From: Pseudomonas eucalypticola
GTDB lineage: Bacteria; Pseudomonadota; Gammaproteobacteria; Pseudomonadales; Pseudomonadaceae
NCBI RefSeq assembly: GCF_013374995.1
Contig: NZ_CP056030.1
Span: 4,186,501-4,250,500, forward strand
Direction of reading: 5' to 3'
Length of the DNA: 64,000 bases
Part shown: positions 15,975-26,871 of the stretch, piece by piece
Numbering within the stretch: position 1 is the stretch's first letter
How the letters are laid out: each line of letters starts with the position of its first letter
Made by a program: the position numbers and the translations under genes
Notes under the pieces: model-generated
Database searches by the model: none
The model's input: the letters and a program-made list of their open reading frames with translations, nothing else
Told to the model about the DNA's origin: nothing

Positions 15975-17659
15975 TCGAGGTCACCGAAGTGTCCATCGCC
16001 CACTTGCGAACCGCCCTGGAATCAGGCCAGACCACCGCCGTGGAACTGGTGCAGGCGTACCTGGCCCGCATCGACACCTACGATGGCGAGCTCAATGCCG
16101 TGGTAGTGCGCAACCCCCAGGCGCTGGCCGAAGCCCAGGCTTCGGACGCCCGCCGCGCCCGTGGCGAAACCCTCGGCCCGCTGGACGGCATCCCCTACAC
16201 CGCCAAGGACAGTTACTTGGTGAAGGGCCTGACGGCCGCTTCAGGCAGCCCGGCCTTCGCGGATCTTGTCGCCTACCGTGACGCTTTCACCATCGAGCGC
16301 CTGCGGGCCGCCGGCGCCATCTGCCTGGGCAAGACCAACATGCCGCCCATGGCCAATGGCGGCATGCAGCGTGGCGTTTATGGCCGCGCCGAAAGCCCCT
16401 ATAACGCGGGTTACCTGACCGCGCCGTTCGCCTCGGGCTCCTCCAACGGCGCCGGCACCGCCACCGCCACCAGCTTCGCCGCCTTCGGCCTGGCCGAGGA
16501 AACCTGGTCCAGCGGCCGTGGCCCGGCTTCCAACAACGGCTTGTGCGCCTACACGCCCTCACGCGGGGTGATCTCGGTGCGCGGCAACTGGCCGCTCACG
16601 CCGACCATGGACGTGGTCGTGCCCTACGCCCGCACCATGGCCGACCTGCTGGAGGTCCTGGACGTGGTGGTGGCCGAGGACCCGGACACCCGCGGCGACC
16701 TCTGGCGCCTGCAACCCTGGGTACCTATTCCCAGCGTCAGCTCGGTGCGCCCGCCCAGCTACCCGGCCCTGGCCGCGCAGCCGGCGGCGTTGGCGGGCAA
16801 GCGCCTGGGCGTGCCACGCATGTTCATCAACGCTGACCCCGAGGCCGGCACCGCTGAAACGCCCGGCATCGGCGGGCCCACCGGCCAGCGCATCCATACC
16901 CGCGCCAGTGTCATCGACCTGTGGCAGCAGGCACGCCAAGCCCTGGAAGCCGCCGGCGCCGAGGTGGTGGAGGTCGACTTCCCCCTGGTGTCCAATTGCG
17001 AAGGCGACCGCCCCGGTGCGCCGACGGTGTTCACCCGTGGGCTAGTGTCGCCCGAGTTCATGCACCATGAACTATGGGACCTGAGCGCCTGGGCCTTCGA
17101 TGACTTCCTGCAGGCCAATGGCGACCCACACCTCAACCGTCTCAAGGACGTGGACGGTCCGAAGATTTTCCCCCACGACCCCGGCACCTTGCCCAACCGT
17201 GAAGGCGACCTGGCGGCCGGCATGGACGAGTACGTGCGCATGGCTGAGCGCGGCATCACCCCGTGGGACCAGATCCCGACGTTGCCAGACGGCCTGCGCG
17301 GCCTGGAACAGACCCGGCGCATCGACCTGGAAGACTGGATGACCGCCCTGAAGCTCGACGCCGTGCTGTTTCCCACCGTGGCCGACGTGGGCCCGGCCGA
17401 CGCCGACGTCAACCCGGCCTCGGCGGACATCGCCTGGAGCAATGGCGTGTGGGTGGCCAACGGCAACCTTGCGATCCGCCACCTGGGTGTGCCCACGGTC
17501 ACCGTGCCCATGGGCGTGATGGCCGACATCGGCATGCCGGTGGGCCTGACGTTCGCCGGCCGTGCCTATGACGACTCGGCGCTGCTGCGCCTGGCGTCGG
17601 CGTTCGAAGCCACTGGCAACAAACGCCAGGTCCCTCCGCGCACACCGCCGCTGGGCTGA
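15971..17659 (+). CDS. Amidase-signature family hydrolase
   Basis: From the ATG at 15971 the protein has 562 residues, long for the family. The Ser-cisSer-Lys machinery is visible: K79 in IPYTAKDSY, the cis-serine region ASGSSNGAG (about 154-162) and the nucleophile serine near 181 in ETWSSGRGPAS. The motif around the nucleophile differs from the usual GSDTGGSIR, so substrate preference may be unusual. Insertions rich in Pro (about 235-300) and a segment ELWDLSAWAFDDFLQANGD are specific to this branch. There is no signal peptide. It appears to be monocistronic, coupled to a 14-codon upstream ORF and followed by a stem-loop. It hydrolyses a C-N amide bond, but the substrate is unknown. Confidence 0.88.
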   Translation: MIEVTEVSIAHLRTALESGQTTAVELVQAYLARIDTYDGELNAVVVRNPQALAEAQASDARRARGETLGPLDGIPYTAKDSYLVKGLTAASGSPAFADLVAYRDAFTIERLRAAGAICLGKTNMPPMANGGMQRGVYGRAESPYNAGYLTAPFASGSSNGAGTATATSFAAFGLAEETWSSGRGPASNNGLCAYTPSRGVISVRGNWPLTPTMDVVVPYARTMADLLEVLDVVVAEDPDTRGDLWRLQPWVPIPSVSSVRPPSYPALAAQPAALAGKRLGVPRMFINADPEAGTAETPGIGGPTGQRIHTRASVIDLWQQARQALEAAGAEVVEVDFPLVSNCEGDRPGAPTVFTRGLVSPEFMHHELWDLSAWAFDDFLQANGDPHLNRLKDVDGPKIFPHDPGTLPNREGDLAAGMDEYVRMAERGITPWDQIPTLPDGLRGLEQTRRIDLEDWMTALKLDAVLFPTVADVGPADADVNPASADIAWSNGVWVANGNLAIRHLGVPTVTVPMGVMADIGMPVGLTFAGRAYDDSALLRLASAFEATGNKRQVPPRTPPLG

Positions 17660-17668
17660 GGCCGCATG

Positions 17669-17699
17669 GTCGCGTGGTGTCAGGCATACACCACGCGAC
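17669..17699. terminator. Stem-loop after the amidase (REP-related)
   Basis: GTCGCGTGGTGT (17669-17680) pairs with ACACCACGCGAC (17688-17699) around a 7-base loop. The following GCGCGGCCAAGTCCGCGG resembles a diverged copy of the repeat found at 23380, 36857 and 38131. It probably ends the amidase transcript. Confidence 0.55.
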
Positions 17700-17788
17700 A
17701 TGGCGCGGCCAAGTCCGCGGCGTGCGCGTAATGTGCCTATTCGACCGAGACTCCAGAACACCCCCCTGCGCGACCCGCTGCGCCGCAA

Positions 17789-17819
17789 GAAATTAAGTTT
17801 CACCCGCACAACTAATTTC
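17789..17819. promoter_or_regulatory. Inverted repeat in the stressosome operon promoter region
   Basis: GAAATTA (17789-17795) and TAATTTC (17813-17819) form a perfect inverted repeat with a 17-base spacer, 85 bases before rsbR. The surrounding sequence (17785-17850) is the only AT-rich part of this gap and probably contains the promoter, but no clear -35/-10 pair was assigned. Confidence 0.35.
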
Positions 17820-17903
17820 CCCCCCTATTGTCACTGTTTGACTAATAATCAGTGCGGCGCGAAAGCGCCCCACCGAGTAGAAAACACCGAGGAGCACACG
17901 CAC

Positions 17904-18755
17904 ATGGCAGCACTGCAGCAACGTACCCTGGACGCCCTGAACAAAGCGCACGCCGATCTGGTCGCCCAGTGGTTCAAGGATCTGGAAAACACCGGTGCCA
18001 CCCGCAACCTCAAGGACGACGAAGTGCGCAAGCAGTGCGGCGAATTCCTGGGCCTGGTCACCCAGGGTTCGCAGAACGGTGATTCCAAGAACCTGGCCAG
18101 CAGCAACTGGGAGCCCGCCCGCCAGTTCCTCGAAAAGCTGTCCCATAGCCGCGCCATGGCCGGCCAGGACTCGCAGCAGACCGCCGCGTTCATCTTCTCC
18201 CTCAAGGGCCCGTTGTTCGGCCTGCTGCAACGTAAATTCGAAGCCAGCCCTGCGACCTTGGCCGACCAGCTCTGGGAAATCTCCGAGCTGCTGGACGGGT
18301 TGGGTATGCACACCATCCGCACCTTCCAGAAATCCCGTGAAGCGGTGATCAAGCGTCAGCAGGAAGAACTGCTGGAGCTGTCCACCCCGGTGGTCAAACT
18401 GTGGGAAGGCGTGCTGGCCCTGCCAATGATCGGCACCCTGGACTCCCAGCGCACCCAGGTGGTGATGGAGTCGCTGCTGCAGCGCATCGTCGACACCGGT
18501 TCGGAAATCGCCATCATCGACATCACCGGCGTGCCCACCGTGGACACCCTGGTCGCCCAGCACCTGCTCAAGACCGTGACCGCCATCCGCCTGATGGGTG
18601 CCGACTGCATCATCAGCGGCGTGCGCCCACAGATCGCCCAGACCATCGTGCACCTGGGCCTCGACCTGCAGGGCGTGGTCACCAAGGCCAACCTGGCCGA
18701 CGCCCTGGCCCTGGCCCTGCGCCGCCTGGGCGTGACCGTCGGCAAGGCGGTCTGA
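17904..18755 (+). CDS. rsbR: RsbR-like stressosome sensor with C-terminal STAS domain
   Basis: The ATG at 17904 follows a GAGGAG element and gives 283 residues. The N-terminal half (about 1-150) is helical and matches the globin-like RsbR sensor region. A linker helix (KSREAVIKRQQEELLELSTP) leads to the STAS domain (about 163-275). Both phospho-threonine contexts known from Bacillus RsbRA are kept: GVPTVDTLVAQH and GVRPQIAQTIVHLGL. RsbR and RsbS co-assemble into the large stressosome complex that holds the kinase RsbT until stress. It is the first gene of a six-gene plus-strand operon. No haem-binding or other ligand residues could be picked out. Confidence 0.9.
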   Translation: MAALQQRTLDALNKAHADLVAQWFKDLENTGATRNLKDDEVRKQCGEFLGLVTQGSQNGDSKNLASSNWEPARQFLEKLSHSRAMAGQDSQQTAAFIFSLKGPLFGLLQRKFEASPATLADQLWEISELLDGLGMHTIRTFQKSREAVIKRQQEELLELSTPVVKLWEGVLALPMIGTLDSQRTQVVMESLLQRIVDTGSEIAIIDITGVPTVDTLVAQHLLKTVTAIRLMGADCIISGVRPQIAQTIVHLGLDLQGVVTKANLADALALALRRLGVTVGKAV

Positions 18756-18759
18756 GCCT

Positions 18760-19122
18760 ATGGATCGCATCCCTATTCTGCAGATGGGCAGCTTCCTGCT
18801 CGTCACCATTCAGGTCGACATGCATGACCAGCTGGCGCTGACCTTGCAGGACGACCTGTCCGAGCGCATCAGCCGCACCTCGGCGCGCGGTGTGTTGATC
18901 GATATCTCTGCCCTGGACATCGTCGATTCGTTCATCGGCCGCATGATCGGCACCATCTCGGGCCTGTCACGGATCATGGACGCCGAGACCGTGCTGGTCG
19001 GCATGCAGCCTGCCGTGGCCATTACCCTGGTGGAGCTGGGCCTGACGTTGCCAGGCGTCAGCACCGCCCTCAATGTCGAGCGCGGCATGAAACTGCTGCA
19101 AGACCGAGTGGCTACGCAATGA
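18760..19122 (+). CDS. rsbS: RsbS-like stressosome scaffold (single STAS domain)
   Basis: The 120-residue protein is a single STAS domain starting 4 bases after the rsbR stop. The phosphorylation-site serine is retained at position 57 in DIVDSFIGRM, and AETVLVGMQPAVAITLVELG is a hallmark of RsbS. In the known system RsbS forms the stressosome core with RsbR, and its phosphorylation by RsbT releases RsbT. The stop codon overlaps the rsbT start by 4 bases, so expression is tightly coupled. Confidence 0.92.
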   Translation: MDRIPILQMGSFLLVTIQVDMHDQLALTLQDDLSERISRTSARGVLIDISALDIVDSFIGRMIGTISGLSRIMDAETVLVGMQPAVAITLVELGLTLPGVSTALNVERGMKLLQDRVATQ

Positions 19123-19523
19123 CCGTCCTCTCCAGCGGCACCCAACCGGTACGCATCGAGCAGGACGTGGTGCTGGCCCGCCAGACCGCCCGCAAGCTGT
19201 GCACCGACTGTGGCATGCGCCTGATCGACCTGACCAAGCTGGTGACGGCAGTCAGCGAGCTGGCGCGCAACACCATGGTGTATGGCGGCGGTGGCGACAT
19301 GGACTGGCAGATCGTCGAGCAGAACGGCCGCACCGGCCTGCGCCTGACCTTCCGCGACGAAGGCCCCGGCATCCCCGACATCAAGCTGGCCCTCACCGAT
19401 GGCTGGACCTCGGGCGGCGGCCTGGGCCTGGGCCTGACCGGGGCGCGCCGGCTGGTGGACGACTTCGAGCTGGACACCGCACCGGGCGCGGGCACACGGG
19501 TGACCATTACGCGATGGACATGA
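19119..19523 (+). CDS. rsbT: RsbT-like switch kinase
   Basis: The 134-residue protein is a GHKL-fold serine kinase. It has the N box VSELARNTMVYGGGG, the G1 box DEGPGIPD and the G2 box GGGLGLGLTGARRL. In Bacillus, RsbT phosphorylates RsbS and RsbR and, once released, binds and activates the phosphatase RsbU. No rsbU or sigma-B homologue is present here; histidine kinases follow instead, so its downstream partner must differ. It overlaps rsbS by 4 bases and the next gene by up to 10. Confidence 0.92.
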   Translation: MTVLSSGTQPVRIEQDVVLARQTARKLCTDCGMRLIDLTKLVTAVSELARNTMVYGGGGDMDWQIVEQNGRTGLRLTFRDEGPGIPDIKLALTDGWTSGGGLGLGLTGARRLVDDFELDTAPGAGTRVTITRWT

Positions 19524-20530
19524 CGTTCCCGAGTGCCCTCACCCAGGTGCTGGTGATGGAAGACAGCAGCCAGATCGGCCATGCCCGGCGCACGGCGCAG
19601 AAGCTGGCCGAACGCCTGGGCTTCGACGAAACCGATGCCGGCCGGGTGGCTCTGGTGGTCACCGAGCTGTGCAGCAACATCCTCAAGCACGCCGGCCATG
19701 GCGAACTGCACCTGCGCACCCTGCCCCGGCCCGACGGCGCCGGGGTGGAGGTCATCGCCGTGGACCGCGGCGCTGGCTTTGACCGCAGCGCCTGCCTGGC
19801 CGACGGATTTTCCACCGGCGGTACCCAAGGCATCGGCCTGGGTGCCATCGACCGCCAGGCCCAGGTGTTCGACCTGTACGCCGACGAGCGCGGCGCCGTG
19901 GTGCTGGCGCGCTTCTGGCGCCGGGGTGACAAGGCCCCGGACCTGGCCATTGGCGTCAGCCAGCATTCGCTGCACGACGACCCGGCCTGCGGTGATGCCT
20001 TCCAGGTGCACGTCAGCGACCAGGGCATCAGCGCCGTGGTCATCGACGGCCTGGGCCATGGCGAAGACGCCGAACATGCGGCCCGCGCTGGCACCCGGGC
20101 CTTTGCCCTGGCGCCGTTCAGCAACCCCGTGGGGTTGATGGAGGACATGCACCAGGCCATGAACGGCAGCCGCGGCGGCGCGGTGGCGGTGGCCCAGTTC
20201 GACGCCAGGGCCGACCGTCTGGAATTCGTCGGTATCGGCAACATCGGCGCCACCCTGCTGGCCGCCGACCGCAGCCGCGGGCTGGCCTCGCACCCGGGCA
20301 TCGTCGGCGGCCAATACCGCAAGGCCCAGGGCTTCGACTATGCTCAGGTCAGCGGCCAGTGCCTGATTCTCTACAGCGACGGCCTGCAATCGCGCTGGAA
20401 CCTGCGCGAGTACCCAGGCCTGATTTTCCGCCACCCCGCGGTGATCGCCACGGTGCTGCACCGCGACTTCTGTCGCGGGCGCGACGATGTTACCGTGCTG
20501 GTCATTACCCTGGAGCTGCCCAATGCCTGA
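19514..20530 (+). CDS. Anti-sigma-type ATPase fused to a SpoIIE/PP2C-like phosphatase (RsbX-like)
   Basis: The 338-residue protein joins two domains. Residues about 10-145 are an RsbW/RsbT-type ATPase (N box VVTELCSNILKHAG; G1-like VDRGAGFD; G2-like GGTQGIGLGAID). Residues about 150-335 are an RsbX-type PP2C phosphatase (GDAFQVHVSDQGISAVVIDG, then YSDGLQSRW and CRGRDDVTVLVI). In stressosome operons the RsbX part removes phosphate from RsbR and RsbS and resets the system. The extra ATPase domain is common in proteobacterial versions. The start could be the ATG at 19514 or the one at 19520, which gives an exact ATGA overlap with rsbT. Confidence 0.88.
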   Translation: MDMTFPSALTQVLVMEDSSQIGHARRTAQKLAERLGFDETDAGRVALVVTELCSNILKHAGHGELHLRTLPRPDGAGVEVIAVDRGAGFDRSACLADGFSTGGTQGIGLGAIDRQAQVFDLYADERGAVVLARFWRRGDKAPDLAIGVSQHSLHDDPACGDAFQVHVSDQGISAVVIDGLGHGEDAEHAARAGTRAFALAPFSNPVGLMEDMHQAMNGSRGGAVAVAQFDARADRLEFVGIGNIGATLLAADRSRGLASHPGIVGGQYRKAQGFDYAQVSGQCLILYSDGLQSRWNLREYPGLIFRHPAVIATVLHRDFCRGRDDVTVLVITLELPNA

Positions 20531-21387
20531 ACTTCCCACCCTTTCCAACGCCGCCTACGAGGCGCGCATTGCCCAATTGGAAAGCGAAGCACAGGCCCTG
20601 CGGGTCGAACTGGAAGAAACCAACCAGGGCGTGCTGGCCCTGTATGGCGAACTGGACAACCAAGCCGAGGAACTGCGCCAGGCCTCGGACCTCAAGAGCC
20701 GCTTCCTGTCCTACATGAGCCATGAATTTCGCACCCCGCTGGGCTCGATCCTGAGCATCGCCAGCCTGCTCAGCGACGAGCTCGACGGGCCGCTGAGCCC
20801 CGAGCAGCACAAGCAGGTGGCGTTCGTCAGCGGGGCAGCGCGCGAGCTCAGCGACATGGTCGACGACCTGCTGGACCTGGCCAAGATCGAAGCCGGGCGC
20901 ATCAGCATTTCGCCGGCCTGGTTCGACATGTTCGACCTGTTCTCGGCGCTGCGCGGCATGTTCCGGCCCATTGTCGACATGTCCCAGGTGGACCTGATCT
21001 TCGAAGAGCCGGTGGGCCTGCCGCGGCTGTACAGCGATGACAAGAAGCTGGCGCAGATCCTGCGCAACTTCATTTCCAACTCGCTGAAGTTTACCCAGCG
21101 CGGCTACGTGCGTATTTCGGCCAGCCTGGAGAACGAACGCGAGGTACGCTTCGCCGTCAGTGACACTGGCATCGGTATCCCCCCCGAGCTCCACGACACC
21201 CTGTTCGAAGACTTCAGCCAGGTGGACTCGCCGCTGCAGAAACGCTTGCGCGGCACCGGCCTGGGCCTGTCGCTGTGCAAGCGCTTCGCTGCGCTGCTGG
21301 GCGGCCAGGTGGGGGTTACCAGCGAGCCGGGCGTGGGCTCGACCTTCTATGTGATCATTCCGCTGGCCATGGCCCAGGACACTGCTG

Positions 21388-21398
<11 letters not shown>
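20523..21398 (+). CDS. Cytoplasmic sensor histidine kinase of the stressosome operon
   Basis: From the ATG at 20523 the protein has 291 residues. An N-terminal coiled coil (about 10-60; IAQLESEAQALRVELEETN and following) leads to a HisKA domain with the phospho-acceptor histidine in SYMSHEFRTPLGSI, then a HATPase domain (ILRNFISNSLKF, DTGIGIPPE, GTGLGLSLCKRF). There are no membrane spans and no sensor domain, so it is likely switched by protein contact, plausibly with RsbT or the stressosome. It overlaps the preceding gene by 8 bases and the following gene by 11. Confidence 0.9.
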
Positions 21399-23349
<1,951 letters not shown>

Positions 23350-23379
23350 CGGCCTCGCGCCGCAGCCTGCTTGTAGCGC

Positions 23380-23430
23380 GTAGCAGCGGACCTGGCCGCG
23401 TCACGATCACCGCGCAGTGTCAGGCACACC
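23380..23430. repeat. REP-like repeat copy 1
   Basis: A 23-base unit starting GTAGCAGCGGACCTGG (23380-23402) is identical to copies at 36857 and 38131. A second conserved block, CCGCGCAGTGTCAGGCAC, follows at 23410-23427 and is matched after the 38131 copy with two changes. The element lies just after the hybrid-kinase gene and probably helps end that transcript or the convergent secretin transcript. Confidence 0.75.
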
Positions 23431-23492
23431 GCGTGTACCGCCGGCGCGGCCCATGCAGCACCGTAACGACGTAGCCAGCAAGCGCCCAGGGG

Positions 23493-25742
23493 TCAAGGCT
23501 TGATCAGTTGCATCTGCTGGCGATAGTCATCGGTCACCTGCCGCGCCTGGCTGTTGCTGGTGACCACCCGTGGCGTGATCAGCACCAGCAACTCGGTACG
23601 GTCCTTGGACTTGGTGGTGCTGCCGAACAACCAGCGCAGGCCCGGGATGCGCCCCAGGTAGGGCACGCTGGAGGCGGTTTCGCTGTTGTCCTGCTTGATC
23701 AACCCGCCCAGCAACACGGTCTGACCACTCTGCACCGCCACTTGGGTCGACACCGACCGGGTAGAAATATTTGGGTTGGTCTGGGTGGTGGTTTCACTGC
23801 TGGTGTCCGCATCACTGACCTGCTGCTGCACATCCAGGTATACCAGGCCACCCGGGTTGATACGCGGGGTGACGTCGAGGATTACGCCGGTCTGCACGTA
23901 TTCGACGCTGCTCAGGGTGGTGTCGGAGGTACTGGTATTGACCGTGGTCTGGCTGATGGGAATGTTGTCGCCCACTTGAATCTGCGCTTGCTGGTTGTTC
24001 ATGACCACCAGCGACGGCGCCGACAGCACCTGGGTGCGGCCGGTGGTCTCCAGCGCATGCAGCGCCACTTGCAGGTTGCTGCTGACGAACGAGTAGAACA
24101 GCGAATCGGTCGACCCCAACCCTGCCCCGCCACCGCCCAATGCGCCTTGGCTGCCGCTGGTGTTGGCCACCGTGGTGCTGGAAGAGTTGCCGGCCAGCTT
24201 GCCCAGGTACCACTGCACCCCCAGGTCCAGTTCACCGCTGAGCTTCACTTCCAGAATGCGTGTTTCGATCTGCACCTGCATGGGCGGGTTGTCGAGACGC
24301 TTGATGGCCGACTCGATCTCTTTCCACTGCGCCGGCCGCGTGCGCACCAGCAACTGGTTGCTGGCTTTCTGCGCGGTGATGCGGGTGCTGTCGTCCAGGC
24401 TCTTCTGCTGGCCGCCGGTCGTGGCGCTGGCGGCGCTGTCGTCCTGCTGGTCGTCGCCGTCGCTGTCGTCGTCGCCGTTCTGCATCGAGTTGTTGTTCAG
24501 CGAATTGCCGCCACTGAGCCCTTGGGTCCCGGTGCTGGTCAGCCCCGAGGTGCCGGTTGAACCGATCCCTGAACTGTTGCTGCCATTGAGCGATGACAAG
24601 GTCGTGGTGCGCAGGCCAGGGGCGACCTTGGCCGCGCTGTCGTCCTTGATCTGGCCGTTGCCGTAGATCTGGCGCAGGTACTTGGCCAGGTCGGTGGCCT
24701 TCATGTTGCGCACGTCGTACACATACATCTGCGGCTCGTTGCCGCCCCCTTCGTCGATGGTCTTGATCCAGTCGCCCACTTCGCGCAGGTACTCAGGCTG
24801 GGCCGAGATGGCCACCACCGAGTTGGTGCGTTCGTTGGGCAGGAACTTGACCATGCCCGCCAGTGGCATGCCGCTGTCGGGGCCGAACATTTTCTGCAGT
24901 TGCGGCATCAACTCGGCCACCGAGGCGCGCTGCAGGCCGTAGACGCCGATGGACATGCCCTTGAGCCAGTCGACATCGAACGTGTCGATGGTGTCCTGGT
25001 AGTTGGCCAGCTCTTGCGGGGTGCCGGCCAGGCTCAGCACGTTGCGCGAGGGGTCCACCAACAGGAAGGCGTTGTCGCGGGCGAACGGCTTGAGCAGTTT
25101 CTGCATCTCGGTGGCCGAGATGTACTTGAGCGGGTACAGCCGCGCCGACAGGCCGTCGGACGGCTGCGACACGGTCATTTCCGGCACCAGCTTGCCGGCC
25201 ACGGCCTGGGCGGCTGGCAAGATCACGTAGCGGTTGCCCTGGCGGATCATGGCGTTGTTGGTCCAGGACAGCAGGGTTTCCAGAATCGACAGCGCTTCTT
25301 TCTTGTTCACCGGCTTGGACGTGGAAAAGCTGACGTCACCGGTCACGCCCTGGGCGATGCTGTAGTTCTCGTGCAGCAGGTCGCCCATCACCGTGTTGAT
25401 CACCGCCTCGATGGGCTGGTTGGTGAAGTTGAACACGATGTCGCCACCGCCCTCCTCGCTAGCGCCCCTTGCCGCCACAGGTGGGCGCACGAAGCGCTGG
25501 CTGCCGTTGAAGAGCTGCCGTTGCGGCGCCACCGGGCCGCTGTTGCTGGCGGGCATGGCCGGCGCCTGATCGACCACGGGCTGACGCTGGTCGCCGGTGC
25601 CGTTGAGCGCCTCATGCATCAGGCCTGGGTCATTTTCAAAGGGGTGGTTGGGCGAGGTTGCACAGCCGCCGAGGGCGACGGCGGTGGCCAGGCAAAGCAA
25701 AGGGGTGCGCAACGGGGTGACTCCAGTGGCAAGCAATTTCAT
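23493..25742 (-). CDS. hxcQ: Type II secretion outer-membrane secretin, lipoprotein type (HxcQ/GspD)
   Basis: The 749-residue protein begins with a lipoprotein signal whose lipobox is LGGC (Cys27 followed by Ala, so outer-membrane sorting is expected). N0-N3 domains occupy about residues 95-480, interrupted by a Ser/Gly/Asn-rich and acidic insertion (about 375-450). The secretin beta-barrel domain follows (VLSAPSLVVMNNQQAQIQVG, then VPYLGRIPGLRWLFG). A lipidated secretin that needs no separate pilotin is the hallmark of the Pseudomonas Hxc system. It is the last gene of the operon and overlaps the GspC-like gene by 4 bases. Confidence 0.9.
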   Translation of the reverse strand: MKLLATGVTPLRTPLLCLATAVALGGCATSPNHPFENDPGLMHEALNGTGDQRQPVVDQAPAMPASNSGPVAPQRQLFNGSQRFVRPPVAARGASEEGGGDIVFNFTNQPIEAVINTVMGDLLHENYSIAQGVTGDVSFSTSKPVNKKEALSILETLLSWTNNAMIRQGNRYVILPAAQAVAGKLVPEMTVSQPSDGLSARLYPLKYISATEMQKLLKPFARDNAFLLVDPSRNVLSLAGTPQELANYQDTIDTFDVDWLKGMSIGVYGLQRASVAELMPQLQKMFGPDSGMPLAGMVKFLPNERTNSVVAISAQPEYLREVGDWIKTIDEGGGNEPQMYVYDVRNMKATDLAKYLRQIYGNGQIKDDSAAKVAPGLRTTTLSSLNGSNSSGIGSTGTSGLTSTGTQGLSGGNSLNNNSMQNGDDDSDGDDQQDDSAASATTGGQQKSLDDSTRITAQKASNQLLVRTRPAQWKEIESAIKRLDNPPMQVQIETRILEVKLSGELDLGVQWYLGKLAGNSSSTTVANTSGSQGALGGGGAGLGSTDSLFYSFVSSNLQVALHALETTGRTQVLSAPSLVVMNNQQAQIQVGDNIPISQTTVNTSTSDTTLSSVEYVQTGVILDVTPRINPGGLVYLDVQQQVSDADTSSETTTQTNPNISTRSVSTQVAVQSGQTVLLGGLIKQDNSETASSVPYLGRIPGLRWLFGSTTKSKDRTELLVLITPRVVTSNSQARQVTDDYRQQMQLIKP

Positions 25743-26263
25743 GGTGCGGTTACCGGCGGCAGCGTGAGCATGGCCGCGCGTGAAGGGGCTGGGAGACGCG
25801 GCGCCGGCAAGCGCAGGCTGCGGGTTTGGCCCTGGCGGCCGAACTGCGCCGCCAGGGGGGAAAGCTGTTGCAAGGTCCAGCCATTGGGCAAGGCCTGGCC
25901 TTCGGCGACTTTCAGGCCGTGGCCGCTGGCGTCGCGCAGCAAGGCCAGCTTGAGGTCGCCATTGATCATTACCCCGGTGAGCACCAGGCCGGCCAGGTCG
26001 GCGCCAGGCCCCTGGACGGTCTGATCGGGGCTGCGATCGGTGCTGAAAAGGGGTTTTTGCCAGGCGTCTGCCAGGCTGTTCAGTTCAACCACGGGCAATG
26101 CCTGGGCCGTGGTGTGCTTGCTGGCAACCGGGGGCCGGGCCGCGGCTGGCGGCAACCAACCCGGGTCGCGACCGGCGCCACTGAGCACTGCCCCTGTGGC
26201 CAAAGCAAGGCCGCCAACAACCAGCAACAACCCCGCACGCACCAGGCTCACGGTCAGTTTCAT
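25739..26263 (-). CDS. hxcP: Type II secretion inner-membrane protein GspC-like (HxcP)
   Basis: The 174-residue protein has one N-terminal membrane helix (about 5-28) and a periplasmic homology region (about 60-145; LAGLVLTGVMINGDLKLAL, then VAEGQALPNGWTL). It lacks a long PDZ or coiled-coil tail, so it is a short GspC. GspC links the inner-membrane platform to the secretin. It overlaps its neighbours by 4 bases on both sides. The ATG at 26263 was chosen because the longer frame runs back into the GspM-like gene. Confidence 0.8.
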   Translation of the reverse strand: MKLTVSLVRAGLLLVVGGLALATGAVLSGAGRDPGWLPPAAARPPVASKHTTAQALPVVELNSLADAWQKPLFSTDRSPDQTVQGPGADLAGLVLTGVMINGDLKLALLRDASGHGLKVAEGQALPNGWTLQQLSPLAAQFGRQGQTRSLRLPAPRLPAPSRAAMLTLPPVTAP

Positions 26264-26871
26264 GGGGCCTCCTGGGCGGCGGCGGCCTTGGGCAGGTAGC
26301 CGCGCACCAGCAGGTGCACGGTCAGGCGCCCGGCACCCCCGGTGGCCGGCGCGTTGCTGGCACGACGCACGCTGAGGGCATCGACGAACAGGAACGGCCG
26401 GTGGAATTCCAGGGTGTGCAACAGGGCCATCAACGGTTCGATACCGCACTCCAACGTCAGGCTGACCTTCACCTGGCGGTACGGCTGGGCGCTGTCCTGC
26501 TCCGGGGTGATGGGCATGCGCTGGGTCAGGGTGCAGCCGGCACCCTGGGTGGCCTTGGCCTTGATCAGGTCGGCGATGCGCTGCATCAGGTCGGCCGCTA
26601 CGGCGCTGGGGTCATCGCCGGGCAGCAGGCTGGTGCTGCTGGCCGGATCCTGGCGGGCACGCTGCAACTGTTTATCCAGCAGCGGGCGCAGCGCCAATTG
26701 CCCGGCATAGCGTTGCTGCTGTTCACGCAGTTGCTGGATCTGCCCATCGATATCACTCAATGGGCCGGTGAACCAGCTCTGCACCAGCAGCCAATACAAC
26801 CCGGCCAGCACCACACCCAGGGCGATCAAGGCCGCGCCGCGGCGTTCACGTTCAGTCAGCGCGCGCTTCAT
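26260..26871 (-). CDS. hxcZ: Type II secretion protein GspM-like (HxcZ)
   Basis: The 203-residue protein has a short cytoplasmic N-terminus, one membrane helix (about 13-33; GAALIALGVVLAGLYWLLVQ), a coiled-coil stretch rich in Gln (about 40-60) and a periplasmic ferredoxin-like domain ending in VHLLVRGYLPK. This matches the subtype-b GspM proteins. GspM partners GspL in the inner-membrane platform. It overlaps the GspL-like gene by 20 bases. Confidence 0.8.
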   Translation of the reverse strand: MKRALTERERRGAALIALGVVLAGLYWLLVQSWFTGPLSDIDGQIQQLREQQQRYAGQLALRPLLDKQLQRARQDPASSTSLLPGDDPSAVAADLMQRIADLIKAKATQGAGCTLTQRMPITPEQDSAQPYRQVKVSLTLECGIEPLMALLHTLEFHRPFLFVDALSVRRASNAPATGGAGRLTVHLLVRGYLPKAAAAQEAP

